Origin: Enterobacteriaceae bacterium RIT691
Lineage (GTDB): Bacteria; Pseudomonadota; Gammaproteobacteria; Enterobacterales; Enterobacteriaceae
DNA: 64,000 nucleotides
Reading direction: 5' to 3'
NCBI GenBank assembly: GCA_009668205.1
Contig: WJYM01000005.1
Coordinates: 1 to 64,000, forward strand
Part shown: one piece after another, positions 38,459 to 46,908 of the stretch
Numbering within the stretch: the stretch's first letter is position 1
Layout of the letters: the number at the start of each line of letters is the position of its first letter
Notes under the pieces: generated by a model
What the model was told of the DNA's origin: nothing
Seen by the model: only the letters and a program-made list of their open reading frames with translations
Databases searched by the model: none
Program-made: the position numbers and the translations under genes

Positions 38459-38523
38459 CACCACCTCACGTTAACGAGGTGGTGAAAATGCAGCCCATTC
38501 TGCAACCTCCCCCTCAGGGGAGG
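38459..38523. terminator. Two hairpins downstream of pheP
   Basis: Stem CACCACCTC (38459-38467) and GAGGTGGTG (38476-38484), then a second stem CCTCCCC (38506-38512) and GGGGAGG (38517-38523). The second lies 9 bp after the pheP stop on the minus strand. Neither is followed by a long T run, so termination is plausible rather than certain. The rest of the 272-bp gap up to the glycosyltransferase start shows no gene. Confidence 0.5.
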
Positions 38524-38531
38524 CTGAACGT

Positions 38532-39923
38532 TTAAAGATGCTTGCGTGAGATTTTAAAGGCAATAAACAGGAACAGTACCCAGGCCGGCAGCAGCATTGC
38601 CGACAGGCGCATACCGTCCATCGTCAGCATCAGACCGAAGATCATCAGCAGAAAAGCGATACACAGGTAATTTCCACACGGTGACCACAGCGCGGGGAAT
38701 TTAGGCTCGCGCCCCTTGCGCCGCTGCGCATTGCGAAACTTCAGGTGCGCCAGACAGATCATTATCCAGTTCAGCAGCAGGGTTGCGACCACCAACGCCA
38801 TCAGCAGGCTAAAGGCCTCGTGCGGCAACAGATAGTTGACCAACACCACCAACGAGGTAATCACGCCGGAGAGCAGCAGTGAGTTAATCGGCACGCCGCG
38901 ACGGTTAATGCGGGTCAGGAATTTCGGTGCATTGCCCTGCACGGAAAGGCCAAACAGCATCCGGCTGTTAGAATAGACGCCGCTGTTATAGACCGACAGT
39001 GAAGCCACCAGAATGACAAAGTTCAGTGCCGACGCGACCACATTGCTGTCAAGTTGATGGAAAATCATCACGAAGGGGCTGCTGTCTGATTTAACCTGAA
39101 CCCACGGATAAAGCGCGAGCAGCACGACCAGCGAGCCAATGTAGAACAGCAGAATGCGGTACACCACCTGATTGACGGCTTTGGGAATGGTTCTTTCCGG
39201 ATCCTGTGCTTCCGCAGCCGTTATCCCAATCAGCTCGAGTCCGCCGAAGGAGAACATGATCACCGCCAGCGACAGCACCAACCCATGCCAGCCGGTCGCC
39301 AGGAAGCCACCGTGTTGCCATAAGTTGTCAAAACTGGCGTGCTCGCCACCGTGTCCGCTGAACAACATCCACAGGCCAAAGCCAATCATCCCCAGAATGG
39401 CGACGACTTTAATTAGCGCAAACCAGAACTCCGTTTCGCCGTACAGGCGCACGTTAACCAGATTCACCGCGTTGATAATAATGAAGAACGCCGCCGCCCA
39501 GACCCATGTAGGGACATCGGGTAGCCAATACTGCATATAAATCCCGGCGGCGGTCAGTTCGGCCATGCCCACCAGCACGAACATCACCCAGTAGTTCCAG
39601 CCAGAAAGAAAACCGGCGAACGGCCCCCAGTATTTATAGGCAAAATGCGCAAATGACCCAGAGACGGGCTCTTCTACCACCATTTCGCCCAACTGACGCA
39701 TGATCAGAAAAGCGATGATCCCGGCAATGGCATACCCCAGCACCACGGCCGGACCGGCCATTTGAATCGCGGGCCCGATGCCCAGAAACAGACCGGTGCC
39801 AATCGCGCCGCCAAGCGCAATGAGCTGGATATGACGGTTTTGCAGACCCCGATGAAGTGTCGGCTGGCTTTCCGATGCCGCATCCGATGCTAAGTCCCCG
39901 GATGTCGATGACGCGTTTTTCAC
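38532..39923 (-). CDS. pheP: PheP phenylalanine permease
   Basis: A 463-residue amino-acid permease of the AAT family, nearly identical to E. coli PheP. The N-terminal LHRGLQNRHIQLIALGGAIG, SGSFAHFAYKYWGPFAGF and SVYNSGVYSNSRMLFGLS segments are conserved. It imports phenylalanine by proton symport. The start codon is GTG with AGGGGAA upstream. It marks the end of the stretch syntenic with E. coli, where the cus copper-efflux genes come next. Confidence 0.96.
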   Translation of the reverse strand: MKNASSTSGDLASDAASESQPTLHRGLQNRHIQLIALGGAIGTGLFLGIGPAIQMAGPAVVLGYAIAGIIAFLIMRQLGEMVVEEPVSGSFAHFAYKYWGPFAGFLSGWNYWVMFVLVGMAELTAAGIYMQYWLPDVPTWVWAAAFFIIINAVNLVNVRLYGETEFWFALIKVVAILGMIGFGLWMLFSGHGGEHASFDNLWQHGGFLATGWHGLVLSLAVIMFSFGGLELIGITAAEAQDPERTIPKAVNQVVYRILLFYIGSLVVLLALYPWVQVKSDSSPFVMIFHQLDSNVVASALNFVILVASLSVYNSGVYSNSRMLFGLSVQGNAPKFLTRINRRGVPINSLLLSGVITSLVVLVNYLLPHEAFSLLMALVVATLLLNWIMICLAHLKFRNAQRRKGREPKFPALWSPCGNYLCIAFLLMIFGLMLTMDGMRLSAMLLPAWVLFLFIAFKISRKHL

Positions 39924-40050
39924 GTCGTTCCCCTGTAGCGTTTTTTAGAAGGGGCACCTTTTAACACTTCAGGGGAGGTGTCGCAAGCGAAGTCACCCTG
40001 CCTTTTCAGGGGGGATCGCTTGACTGTGCGGCGGGTAAGGCTACACTCTT

Positions 40051-40076
40051 CTCAATTTAGTTTTTTCTAAAATGAG
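40051..40076. promoter_or_regulatory. Inverted-repeat operator before the ArsR-family gene
   Basis: CTCAATTTAG (40051-40060) and CTAAAATGAG (40067-40076) pair at nine of ten positions around six T residues. The repeat ends 2 bp before the start codon of the ArsR-type repressor, a usual place for an autoregulatory operator overlapping the promoter. Confidence 0.65.
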
Positions 40077-40078
40077 AA

Positions 40079-40384
40079 ATGGCCGACGACATCCCCCTTT
40101 TTAGCCAAGCGCAGCAGGCCGCGAATCTGCTCAAAACCCTGAGTCACCCGCAGCGTCTGTTGATCTTATGTATGCTGATTGACCGCCCAGGGACTGAAGC
40201 CGGTGAACTGAGCCAGAAGAGTGGGCTTAGCCCATCGGCCACCTCGCAGCATCTGGCGCGCATGAAGTCGGAAGGACTTATCGAAAGCACCCGTGAAGCC
40301 CGATACGTCCGCTATCAGATTAAAGACCACGCGGTTCATGCCATTATCGCAACGCTAAAACAGCTTTATTGCCCTGGAGAATAA
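40079..40384 (+). CDS. YgaV-like ArsR/SmtB-family repressor
   Basis: A 101-residue winged-helix repressor with LLKTLSHPQRLLILCML near residue 17 and the recognition helix SPSATSQHLARMKSEGLI near 50. It closely resembles E. coli YgaV, a redox- and tributyltin-responsive repressor. It carries two cysteines, in LILCML and near the C-terminus (YCPGE), at positions matching YgaV. It precedes a rhodanese gene by a single base, the same pairing as ygaV-ygaP in E. coli, but at a different chromosomal place. Confidence 0.88.
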   Translation: MADDIPLFSQAQQAANLLKTLSHPQRLLILCMLIDRPGTEAGELSQKSGLSPSATSQHLARMKSEGLIESTREARYVRYQIKDHAVHAIIATLKQLYCPGE

Positions 40385-40385
40385 G

Positions 40386-40901
40386 ATGTCCCTACCTTCT
40401 GTGACGCCCGCACAGGCTCAGGCCATGACGGCAAAAGGAAACACGCTGATTGATATTCGCGACCGTGCCGACTGGCTGCGTGAACATATTCCCGGCGCCC
40501 AGTCGGTTCCGCTGGATGCCCTTGCGAACGCAGGCCCTTTCAGCGAGAACGACGTGGTGATTTTTCACTGTCAGAGCGGAATGCGAACCCAAACTCACGC
40601 CGATAAGCTCGCCGCGGCGGCACATCCTGCCACCGCGCTGATCGTGCATGGTGGGCTCAACGCCTGGAAGGCCGCGGGTTACACCACCGAGGTGGATAAG
40701 CGTCAGCCTCTGCCGCTGATGCGTCAGGTGCAGATTGTCGCCGGGAGTCTGGTGTTAGGTGGCACACTGCTGGGTACGTTTGTCGCCCCGGGGTTTTACG
40801 CCCTTGCGGCGTTTGTCGGTGCCGGACTGATGTTTGCCGGTATTAGCGGCTGGTGCGGCATGGCGAAGTTACTGGCGGCCATGCCGTGGAACAAAGCCTG
40901 A
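40386..40901 (+). CDS. YgaP-like membrane rhodanese
   Basis: A 171-residue protein. An N-terminal rhodanese domain (about 1-105) has the catalytic cysteine in HCQSGMRT near residue 63, and two C-terminal membrane helices follow (IVAGSLVLGGTLLGTF and ALAAFVGAGLMFAGIS). It aligns with E. coli YgaP (174), a membrane sulfurtransferase. The likely role is sulfane-sulfur transfer under control of the adjacent repressor. Confidence 0.88.
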   Translation: MSLPSVTPAQAQAMTAKGNTLIDIRDRADWLREHIPGAQSVPLDALANAGPFSENDVVIFHCQSGMRTQTHADKLAAAAHPATALIVHGGLNAWKAAGYTTEVDKRQPLPLMRQVQIVAGSLVLGGTLLGTFVAPGFYALAAFVGAGLMFAGISGWCGMAKLLAAMPWNKA

Positions 40902-40946
40902 CACGCGGAGTGACCGTCTCGTCCGCAAACGAGACGGTCAACGCGA

Positions 40947-43139
40947 TCAGAAGTCGTAGCTCATAGAGACTTTCACCGTACGCGGTTCGCCCTCGAAGAG
41001 ATAGGTACCGTAGCTTTCCACGCCGGACCAATACTTCTCGTTAGTCACGTTATCCACGCCGACACGCCAGACCATCTCGTTCTGGTTGGCGTTCACGCGG
41101 GTACGGTAACGCACACCGAGATCCAGGGTGGTATAGCTGTCCAGTTTTTTGCTGTTTGCCGCATCTGCATACTGTGAGCCGGTGTGGTTCACCCTTGCCG
41201 TGGCGGTCAGGCCGTCCACCGGTTTGATGTCGTACTCTGCGCCCAGCACGGCATAGAAGCGTGCGACACCGACAGCATCTTTTCCGTCGTTGGTGCCGCC
41301 TGCCGTTTGGGTCATTTCCGGATCGAGCCAGGTGGTGCTGCCGTTCAGACGCAGGCCCAGCACCGGTTCACCAAACACGTTCAGCTCAATGCCACGGTTG
41401 CGCTGTTCGCCGTCGAGAACGTAATAATCATTGCTGTTGAGGATGGCAGACGGCTTTTTGATTTCAAACAACGCCAGAGAACCGCCCACACGCTCGTCAT
41501 CTATTTTCACGCCCACTTCATTCTGCCTGGCGTGCAGGATACCGACGCTCTGACCGTAGTTTTTCGCGCCCTGTGGTGCATTATCGCCCGGCTGCAGCGC
41601 TTCGGTGTGGTTGGCGTACAGCGACAGCATTTTCCACGGTTTGTAGACGATGCCGTACGTGGGCATCCAGCGGCTTTCCGTGTAGCGCGAGGAAGTATCC
41701 TCCAGCCCGGTGCTGTTGCTGTAGTTGCGTACCGCCACTTTCTGGTGACGCGCTGCCGCGGTGAGCAGCAGCTGATCGTCAAAGAAGCCAAGGGTATCGC
41801 TCAGGAGCCAGCCCTGAGTCCGGCTGCGGGAGGTGGTCAGCGGATCAAAGTAATCGCCACCAAACCAGGCATTATCCGGCTTCGCCACGCCCTGATTGTC
41901 ATAGATGCTGGTGGTGGGATTTTTGGAGGACATCCGCCAGGCGGTTTTGTCTTCTTTGATCATCGCCGAATAACCGACGTTCACTTTATGGCTCACCGGA
42001 CCGGTATCAAAGTCGCCCCGCAGGCCGCCCATCCCGCTCCAGGCATCAATAATGCGGTTGGTATCCAGACGCCCTACCGTGGCATCCCCGTTTTCATTAA
42101 TGAGTTTTGGTGCGCTGTAGGTGCCGACTTCATGTGAATGCTGCCCGCCAAAGGCGGCGTAGGTGGTCCAGTTACCCGTCAGATCATATTCCGCTTTGGC
42201 CATGCCAAATTCGCTTTCAATATCACTGTAACCCCACGTCTGGCTGAAGTTTTTGCTGTTATCAGGCACCGCCGGAATAAAGTCGACGCCGCTGATATTG
42301 ACCCCCATCTCTCCGCCGTGGAAGGTCTTTTTCTGATAGCCCAGATCCAGCGAAGTGCGCAAGCGCTCGCCGCGATAATCCAGACCTAGCGAGGCCAGCG
42401 TAGTGCGGCGCTTATCGTCATCAATGGCCGCTTCACCTTCACGATGGACCAGATTGACGCGCGCCCCGAACTGGTTGTTGTCCCCGAAGCGACGGCCCAA
42501 ATCCAGCGTTCCGCCCACCTGGGAATCGGCGGTGTAGTCCACGCCGACACTGGCATTCGGCGTCTCTTCCGCCCGCTTTGGCTCAAGGTTGATCATCCCG
42601 CCAACGCCGGTACTGGCCGCGCCGTTCAGTAAACCGTTCGCGCCCTTAAAGATCTCCACGCGCTCCAGCATCTGGGTATCCATCACCTGGCGCGGTACCA
42701 CGCCGGACAGCCCGCCCATCGTCATGTCATCGCCATCGAGCTCGAAGCCGCGAATTTTGTAGGTCTCGGCAAAGTTACCGTAGCCCTGCACCGCCTGCAC
42801 GCTGGCGTCATTACTGACCACATCGGCAATGGTTTTGGCCTGCTGATCGCTGACCAGCTTTGAGGTGTAGCCGATGACGTTGAACGGCACGTCCATCGCA
42901 TTTTGTTCACCAAGCATCCCCAGACGCCCGCCGTGTGCAACCTGTCCATCCAGAAACGCTGGCACCAGATCGTTACCGCCGGGCTTGAAATCATTGTCCA
43001 CGCTGGCTTTCACCACCATGGTTTCTTCAGCCTGAGCTTTTTTATCCTGAGTGTCAGCAGCCACAGCGGAGTGAGAAATCGCACTGATGGCAAGCGCCAG
43101 CAGCGTTTTACGAAACGCAGTTGTATTGGTGTTTTGCAT
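40947..43139 (-). CDS. TonB-dependent siderophore receptor
   Basis: A 730-residue outer-membrane receptor of the ferrichrome/hydroxamate-type group. A signal peptide ends near SAVAAD (residue 28) and a TonB box-like ETMVVKAS follows. The plug has FNVIGYTSKLVSDQQAKTIADV and YKIRGFELDGDDMTMGG near residues 90-145. The barrel ends in VSMSYDF with terminal Phe. The ligand is not identifiable; it is not FepA, FhuA or YncD by the sequences I recall. It follows a YncE-like gene by 59 bp and is probably co-transcribed with it from a Fur-like promoter. Confidence 0.9.
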   Translation of the reverse strand: MQNTNTTAFRKTLLALAISAISHSAVAADTQDKKAQAEETMVVKASVDNDFKPGGNDLVPAFLDGQVAHGGRLGMLGEQNAMDVPFNVIGYTSKLVSDQQAKTIADVVSNDASVQAVQGYGNFAETYKIRGFELDGDDMTMGGLSGVVPRQVMDTQMLERVEIFKGANGLLNGAASTGVGGMINLEPKRAEETPNASVGVDYTADSQVGGTLDLGRRFGDNNQFGARVNLVHREGEAAIDDDKRRTTLASLGLDYRGERLRTSLDLGYQKKTFHGGEMGVNISGVDFIPAVPDNSKNFSQTWGYSDIESEFGMAKAEYDLTGNWTTYAAFGGQHSHEVGTYSAPKLINENGDATVGRLDTNRIIDAWSGMGGLRGDFDTGPVSHKVNVGYSAMIKEDKTAWRMSSKNPTTSIYDNQGVAKPDNAWFGGDYFDPLTTSRSRTQGWLLSDTLGFFDDQLLLTAAARHQKVAVRNYSNSTGLEDTSSRYTESRWMPTYGIVYKPWKMLSLYANHTEALQPGDNAPQGAKNYGQSVGILHARQNEVGVKIDDERVGGSLALFEIKKPSAILNSNDYYVLDGEQRNRGIELNVFGEPVLGLRLNGSTTWLDPEMTQTAGGTNDGKDAVGVARFYAVLGAEYDIKPVDGLTATARVNHTGSQYADAANSKKLDSYTTLDLGVRYRTRVNANQNEMVWRVGVDNVTNEKYWSGVESYGTYLFEGEPRTVKVSMSYDF

Positions 43140-43198
43140 AATTAGCTTTTAACGAGGCGTAAAGTGAAACAAATGGCCCGTTACCGGGCCGGATTTTT

Positions 43199-44272
43199 TT
43201 AGTTCTTCAGATCAATGCGCACGACGTTGTCTGGCGCACGGGTTGAATGGTCTTTGTTGAAGGCTTGCTTAACGGTGACGTAGAGCGTTTGCCCGTCGGC
43301 AGAGAGCAGCAGGCTGTTGGGATTCGGCGGCAAATCCCAGCTTTTTTTGACGGAATACGAGGTCGCATCGAGGCTCAGAACTTTGCCGGAATCGCGCTGT
43401 GAGACATAAATCTCATGGCGTTTCGGGTTGAACACCACGCCCAGTGAATCGCCAATATCGAGCTGTTTCAGGACCTTTCCACTGTGAATATCCAGCACCA
43501 GCGTGGTTTTGGCTTTGCTGTTGTCGGTGACAAACAGCCGACCGGTTTCCCCATCTTCGGCGATGTTCAGCAGCAGCGCTGGCTTTTCCCCCAGCGGTTT
43601 CCAGCGTTTTTCAATCCGGTTGTTGCGAGGATTGATCACCAGAATTTCACCGCCACCGTTCGCCGCGTACAGACGTTCGGTATTCTCAGAATAGTGCAGG
43701 CCGGTCATCCATTTACCGGTGTTCTTAATCCGTGTTTTGGGTTTCAGCGTGTTGGCATCCACCACCCAAATCAGGGCAGGATCGGCCACCGCGCCGACAT
43801 AAAGCGTCGAGTTGTGCAGCAAAATCTGGCGCGCGCCATACGGCATCCCCTTCTCGTTGCGTTCCGGGAACAGCAGACGGGCTTTGACTTTGCCATCAGC
43901 GGTATTCAACGCGCTGATCCCGCCATCCAGGGAGTGGGTGACGTACAGCGTTTTGCCATCCGCAGAGAGTGCCGTGGCGAAGTTTTTCAGATCGGTATGC
44001 GTCATGCCGAGCGTTTTTAAGCTTGTCGGATCGAGCTTATACACCGCCCCGCCCTGCACATCCTTAAAGCCTTCAGCGCTGGCGACATACAGCGCATCGC
44101 TCTGCGGGCTTAGCGCCATTTCGTACAGCCCGTCTGCCAGCGCACGCTGGATCAGCTGACTGCCCTGGGTAACTGCGGTTTTTGTGGTCTTTTGCGGCGC
44201 GGTTACCGTGCTCTGCGAAGCACAACCCGCCAGCGCAATGGCCATCGCCGCTGCGAGAAATTGAGGTTTCAT
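43199..44272 (-). CDS. YncE-family beta-propeller lipoprotein
   Basis: A 357-residue protein of the YncE seven-bladed propeller family (repeated blades such as YVASAEGFKDVQGGAVYKLDP, LFVTDNSKAKTTLVLD and NSLLLSADGQTLYVTVKQ). E. coli YncE is iron-regulated and paired with the TonB receptor gene yncD. Unlike it, this protein has a lipobox LAGC with Cys17, so it is probably membrane-anchored. It lies directly upstream of the TonB-dependent receptor, suggesting a joint role in iron or metal uptake. Confidence 0.88.
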   Translation of the reverse strand: MKPQFLAAAMAIALAGCASQSTVTAPQKTTKTAVTQGSQLIQRALADGLYEMALSPQSDALYVASAEGFKDVQGGAVYKLDPTSLKTLGMTHTDLKNFATALSADGKTLYVTHSLDGGISALNTADGKVKARLLFPERNEKGMPYGARQILLHNSTLYVGAVADPALIWVVDANTLKPKTRIKNTGKWMTGLHYSENTERLYAANGGGEILVINPRNNRIEKRWKPLGEKPALLLNIAEDGETGRLFVTDNSKAKTTLVLDIHSGKVLKQLDIGDSLGVVFNPKRHEIYVSQRDSGKVLSLDATSYSVKKSWDLPPNPNSLLLSADGQTLYVTVKQAFNKDHSTRAPDNVVRIDLKN

Positions 44273-44305
44273 GAAAAGTTCCCTGCCCGTTTAAATAAAA
44301 ACGAA

Positions 44306-44324
44306 AATGAGAACTATACTCATT
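44306..44324. promoter_or_regulatory. Fur-like box upstream of the YncE-like/TonB-receptor operon
   Basis: The palindrome AATGAG-N7-CTCATT is centred 43 bp before the lipoprotein start codon. It has the size and AT-rich dyad of a weak enteric Fur site, though only about half the consensus positions match. Iron control is expected from the function of the two genes; the assignment is tentative. Confidence 0.5.
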
Positions 44325-44404
44325 AATGTTATTTAATCAACCTCAGGTCTGCAGGGAGATAGCACGAGGGGAGAGTTAGAAAAGGAAGCGAGGGGTGGGA
44401 GGAT

Positions 44405-44433
44405 AAAGAAAAAGGGCCATCGCTGGCCCCTTT
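44405..44433 (-). terminator. Terminator of the FadL-family gene
   Basis: On the minus strand, stem GGGCCA/TGGCCC (44414-44419 with 44424-44429) and a 4-base loop, followed by a run of five T residues. It starts about 9 bp after the FadL-like stop codon. Confidence 0.85.
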
Positions 44434-44438
44434 ATGCA

Positions 44439-45611
44439 TCAGAACTGATAGCTGTAGTTCATGCTGGCAAACCACAGGTAAGGATGGTCGTAGCTGCCTG
44501 AGAACACTTCTGGCGTGGCCACTTTCCCGGACTGCATATGCAGATATTCCACCGCGAAGCCGACGTTACTCGCCGGGGTAAGCTGATATTGCGCCCCGGT
44601 AGCAAAGCGCCACTCGTCGCCCGTCGGCATGCTCAGCGCCACATCGCTTTGGCTATGGTATGGCGTGCTGTCAAACGCGACGCCTGCATTCAAACGCCAC
44701 AGATCCGTTGGGCGATACTGCACACCGAGCGCAGTATGCCAGGTATCTTTCAGACGGCTGGAATTATTGACCGTACTGCCATTGACGGTGATTTGTGGCG
44801 CACCAAACTCACTCCAGTCCTGCCAGCCCAGATCGCCCATCACTGACCAATGCTTGTCAATGTCATGCACCAGGCTGAACATCAGCTGCTGAGGTGCATT
44901 CACCTGTGCGGTAAGAGGAATGGCAAAATCACCCTGAGGGTAGTTTGCCTTAATATCCACGTTGAAATCGTAATTGGTTTTGCTGTTCCAGGTAATACCT
45001 GCACGGGTCTGATCGGTCAGATCCATCAGCAGGCCCAGACGATAGCTCGCAGCCCAGTCATGATCTTTATCGGTGTGATCGCCGTTGGCATCACGGGTAA
45101 TGCTTAAAAAACCATAGTTCGCGTTGACGGATGCGCCGATGGACACGCGGTCGTTGAGCTTATAGGCCAAAGACGGGCTGACGGTCAGTGCCATCAGGCT
45201 GCTCTTTTTGATCAGACGGTCGCCCGCCCAGTCACCGAAATCAACACCGAGGCCAAAATTGCCGTACATCCCGATACCGGCATACAGGTTATCAGTGATT
45301 TTTTGGCTGTAGAATCCGCTGGCGTTTGGCATCACGTCCAGCAAATTGCCTGGGCTTTGCAGACGATCGTCATTGAGCTGGTAATCGATGTTGCCGCCCA
45401 GCATCTGCAAGCCACCGGTGACCATATGGTCAGGCAAACGCGTCATCCCCGCCGGGTTACTTGAAATGGTGGACGCATCCTGTGCGCGGGCAGCCTGACC
45501 GGCGCCAGCCAGTGCCGTATCTTCGGTACCAATTTCGTAAAAATAGAGTGCGCTGGCGTTCGCGAGAGACGAAAAGAGCAGACCAGAGCACACGAGGGCG
45601 ATTTTTTTCAT
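44439..45611 (-). CDS. FadL/OmpP1/TodX-family outer-membrane porin
   Basis: A 390-residue barrel protein with a 19-residue signal peptide (SSLANA), the N-terminal hatch segment ALAGAGQAARAQDASTISSNPAGM that marks the FadL family, and a C-terminal aromatic residue (SYQF). FadL-type channels take up long-chain fatty acids or other hydrophobic compounds. At 390 residues it is shorter than E. coli FadL (about 446), so it is a paralogue, and its substrate is unknown. It is monocistronic, with its own terminator and a hairpin separating it from the upstream operon. Confidence 0.88.
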   Translation of the reverse strand: MKKIALVCSGLLFSSLANASALYFYEIGTEDTALAGAGQAARAQDASTISSNPAGMTRLPDHMVTGGLQMLGGNIDYQLNDDRLQSPGNLLDVMPNASGFYSQKITDNLYAGIGMYGNFGLGVDFGDWAGDRLIKKSSLMALTVSPSLAYKLNDRVSIGASVNANYGFLSITRDANGDHTDKDHDWAASYRLGLLMDLTDQTRAGITWNSKTNYDFNVDIKANYPQGDFAIPLTAQVNAPQQLMFSLVHDIDKHWSVMGDLGWQDWSEFGAPQITVNGSTVNNSSRLKDTWHTALGVQYRPTDLWRLNAGVAFDSTPYHSQSDVALSMPTGDEWRFATGAQYQLTPASNVGFAVEYLHMQSGKVATPEVFSGSYDHPYLWFASMNYSYQF

Positions 45612-45708
45612 TTGCCACCTGCCAAAAATATGAACATTTTATTCTTTATAATCTGTAAAGAAGCATAGTTACCCGCGCCATATTTACCACTGGAGATTAC
45701 GCGGTTAA

Positions 45709-45727
45709 CCCCTTCATTTTGAAGGGG
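45709..45727. terminator. Hairpin between the DUF4056 gene and the FadL-like gene
   Basis: A perfect stem CCCCTTC (45709-45715) and GAAGGGG (45721-45727) around ATTTT. It lies 66 bp after the DUF4056 stop and is the likely end of the five-gene operon. Only a short T run follows on the minus strand. Confidence 0.5.
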
Positions 45728-45792
45728 CAAAAGAATAGCAAATGCCTGCTCATTTCTTCAGCAAGAGATCTGTTTATTAATAAATGCTGACT

Positions 45793-46908
45793 TTACTTCT
45801 GCAGGCGCTCAAGCTGCGTTTTATCTGCCGCCTCAGCCTTATTCGCCAGCGTCTGGAAGTCAACCGGCGTATAGAAATCCTGTGGCGGCGGCAGGCGCTC
45901 CATATTCTGTCCGTGGTGGATTTGCAGCTCTCCCAGGTCTGCCAGCATGTACCCTTCAACCGTCGTCGGCAGGGTGAGCGGGTACGGCTGCGCTCTTTCG
46001 AACGGCACGGGGGTTGGCACACGGGTCTCACTCAGCAGATAGTTGCGTTTCAGGACCAAAAACTTGTCGGGAACGCGACGATGACTGTTCCACCAGTCGC
46101 CATCGACCTGCCGGAACATACTCTCTGTCTCATCACGGGTCCCGGCATTCAGCCCGACCAGCGCCTGATGAATTTCGCGATCCATGGCCTTGTTATAGTC
46201 ATCGATTGACCCGGCATGGCCCTGCAAAATCACATTAATGGCCAGACGCGCACCTAACAGATTCGAATAGAGATCTTCGGGTGAGAAAGCCGATATCTCC
46301 TCGGAAAAACCAGGAACTGACTGGAAACCATACCACTGCGCCACTTCATGCCATTGCGCCAGCTCGAAGCCAATTTTTCCCGCCAGCCACGCCGCCAGGG
46401 TATAGCGCTGCGTCCTGCCAAGTGGTGGCGTAAACGCATTCAACTGAACCCGGCGCAGCCCCAGCTCCTCGCTGTAAAATAAGCGCCACTGCTGGCCGAG
46501 CTTTGGGTAGATTTGGGAAAAGAGATAGAACGTGTTGTCCGCGGTGTCGCGGACATGGGCAATATCAATAAAGCCGCCGCGATGGGTATAAATCAGGCCA
46601 TCCTGCTCGTCGCTAAGCCCCATCAGGTTTTTCACCGCCCCCAGCGCACTGTCGTTGTAATGATGGTGCCCCAGGGTATCGAGGGTCAGCACATTGCCAA
46701 TCTGATAGACCGGAATGGGCACGCCCACCGCACGGACGTGCAGATCATAGCCAAAGGCGCAGCAGGGCCGCAGGGCCTCTGGCGCGGGAAGTTTCTGAAC
46801 CACCGGCACGACGCGTTTTGCTGACGTCAGCGGCCACAGCGTTTCGCTGGCGTGCGTCATGCCGCTTAACACACTTAATAACAACAGACTTAACCACCAG
46901 CCCCGCAT
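45793..46908 (-). CDS. DUF4056-family secreted protein
   Basis: A 371-residue protein with a signal peptide (MRGWWLSLLLLSVLSGMTHA). The mature part matches the DUF4056 family as I recall it: a paired cysteine CCAFGYDLHVR near residue 48, LTLDTLGHHHYNDS near 73, and YTHRGGFIDIAHVRD near 106, then a helical stretch and a C-terminal PVDFQTL segment. The clustered His, Asp and Cys residues could be an active or metal site, but no reaction is known. It is the last gene of a five-gene outer-membrane operon; its ATG overlaps the upstream stop as TAATG. A periplasmic or surface location is inferred. Confidence 0.75.
   Translation of the reverse strand: MRGWWLSLLLLSVLSGMTHASETLWPLTSAKRVVPVVQKLPAPEALRPCCAFGYDLHVRAVGVPIPVYQIGNVLTLDTLGHHHYNDSALGAVKNLMGLSDEQDGLIYTHRGGFIDIAHVRDTADNTFYLFSQIYPKLGQQWRLFYSEELGLRRVQLNAFTPPLGRTQRYTLAAWLAGKIGFELAQWHEVAQWYGFQSVPGFSEEISAFSPEDLYSNLLGARLAINVILQGHAGSIDDYNKAMDREIHQALVGLNAGTRDETESMFRQVDGDWWNSHRRVPDKFLVLKRNYLLSETRVPTPVPFERAQPYPLTLPTTVEGYMLADLGELQIHHGQNMERLPPPQDFYTPVDFQTLANKAEAADKTQLERLQK

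Noticed and set aside
41184-42137. 317-codon plus-strand frame opposite the TonB receptor
   Set aside because: Shadow of the receptor gene, without start signals or motifs.
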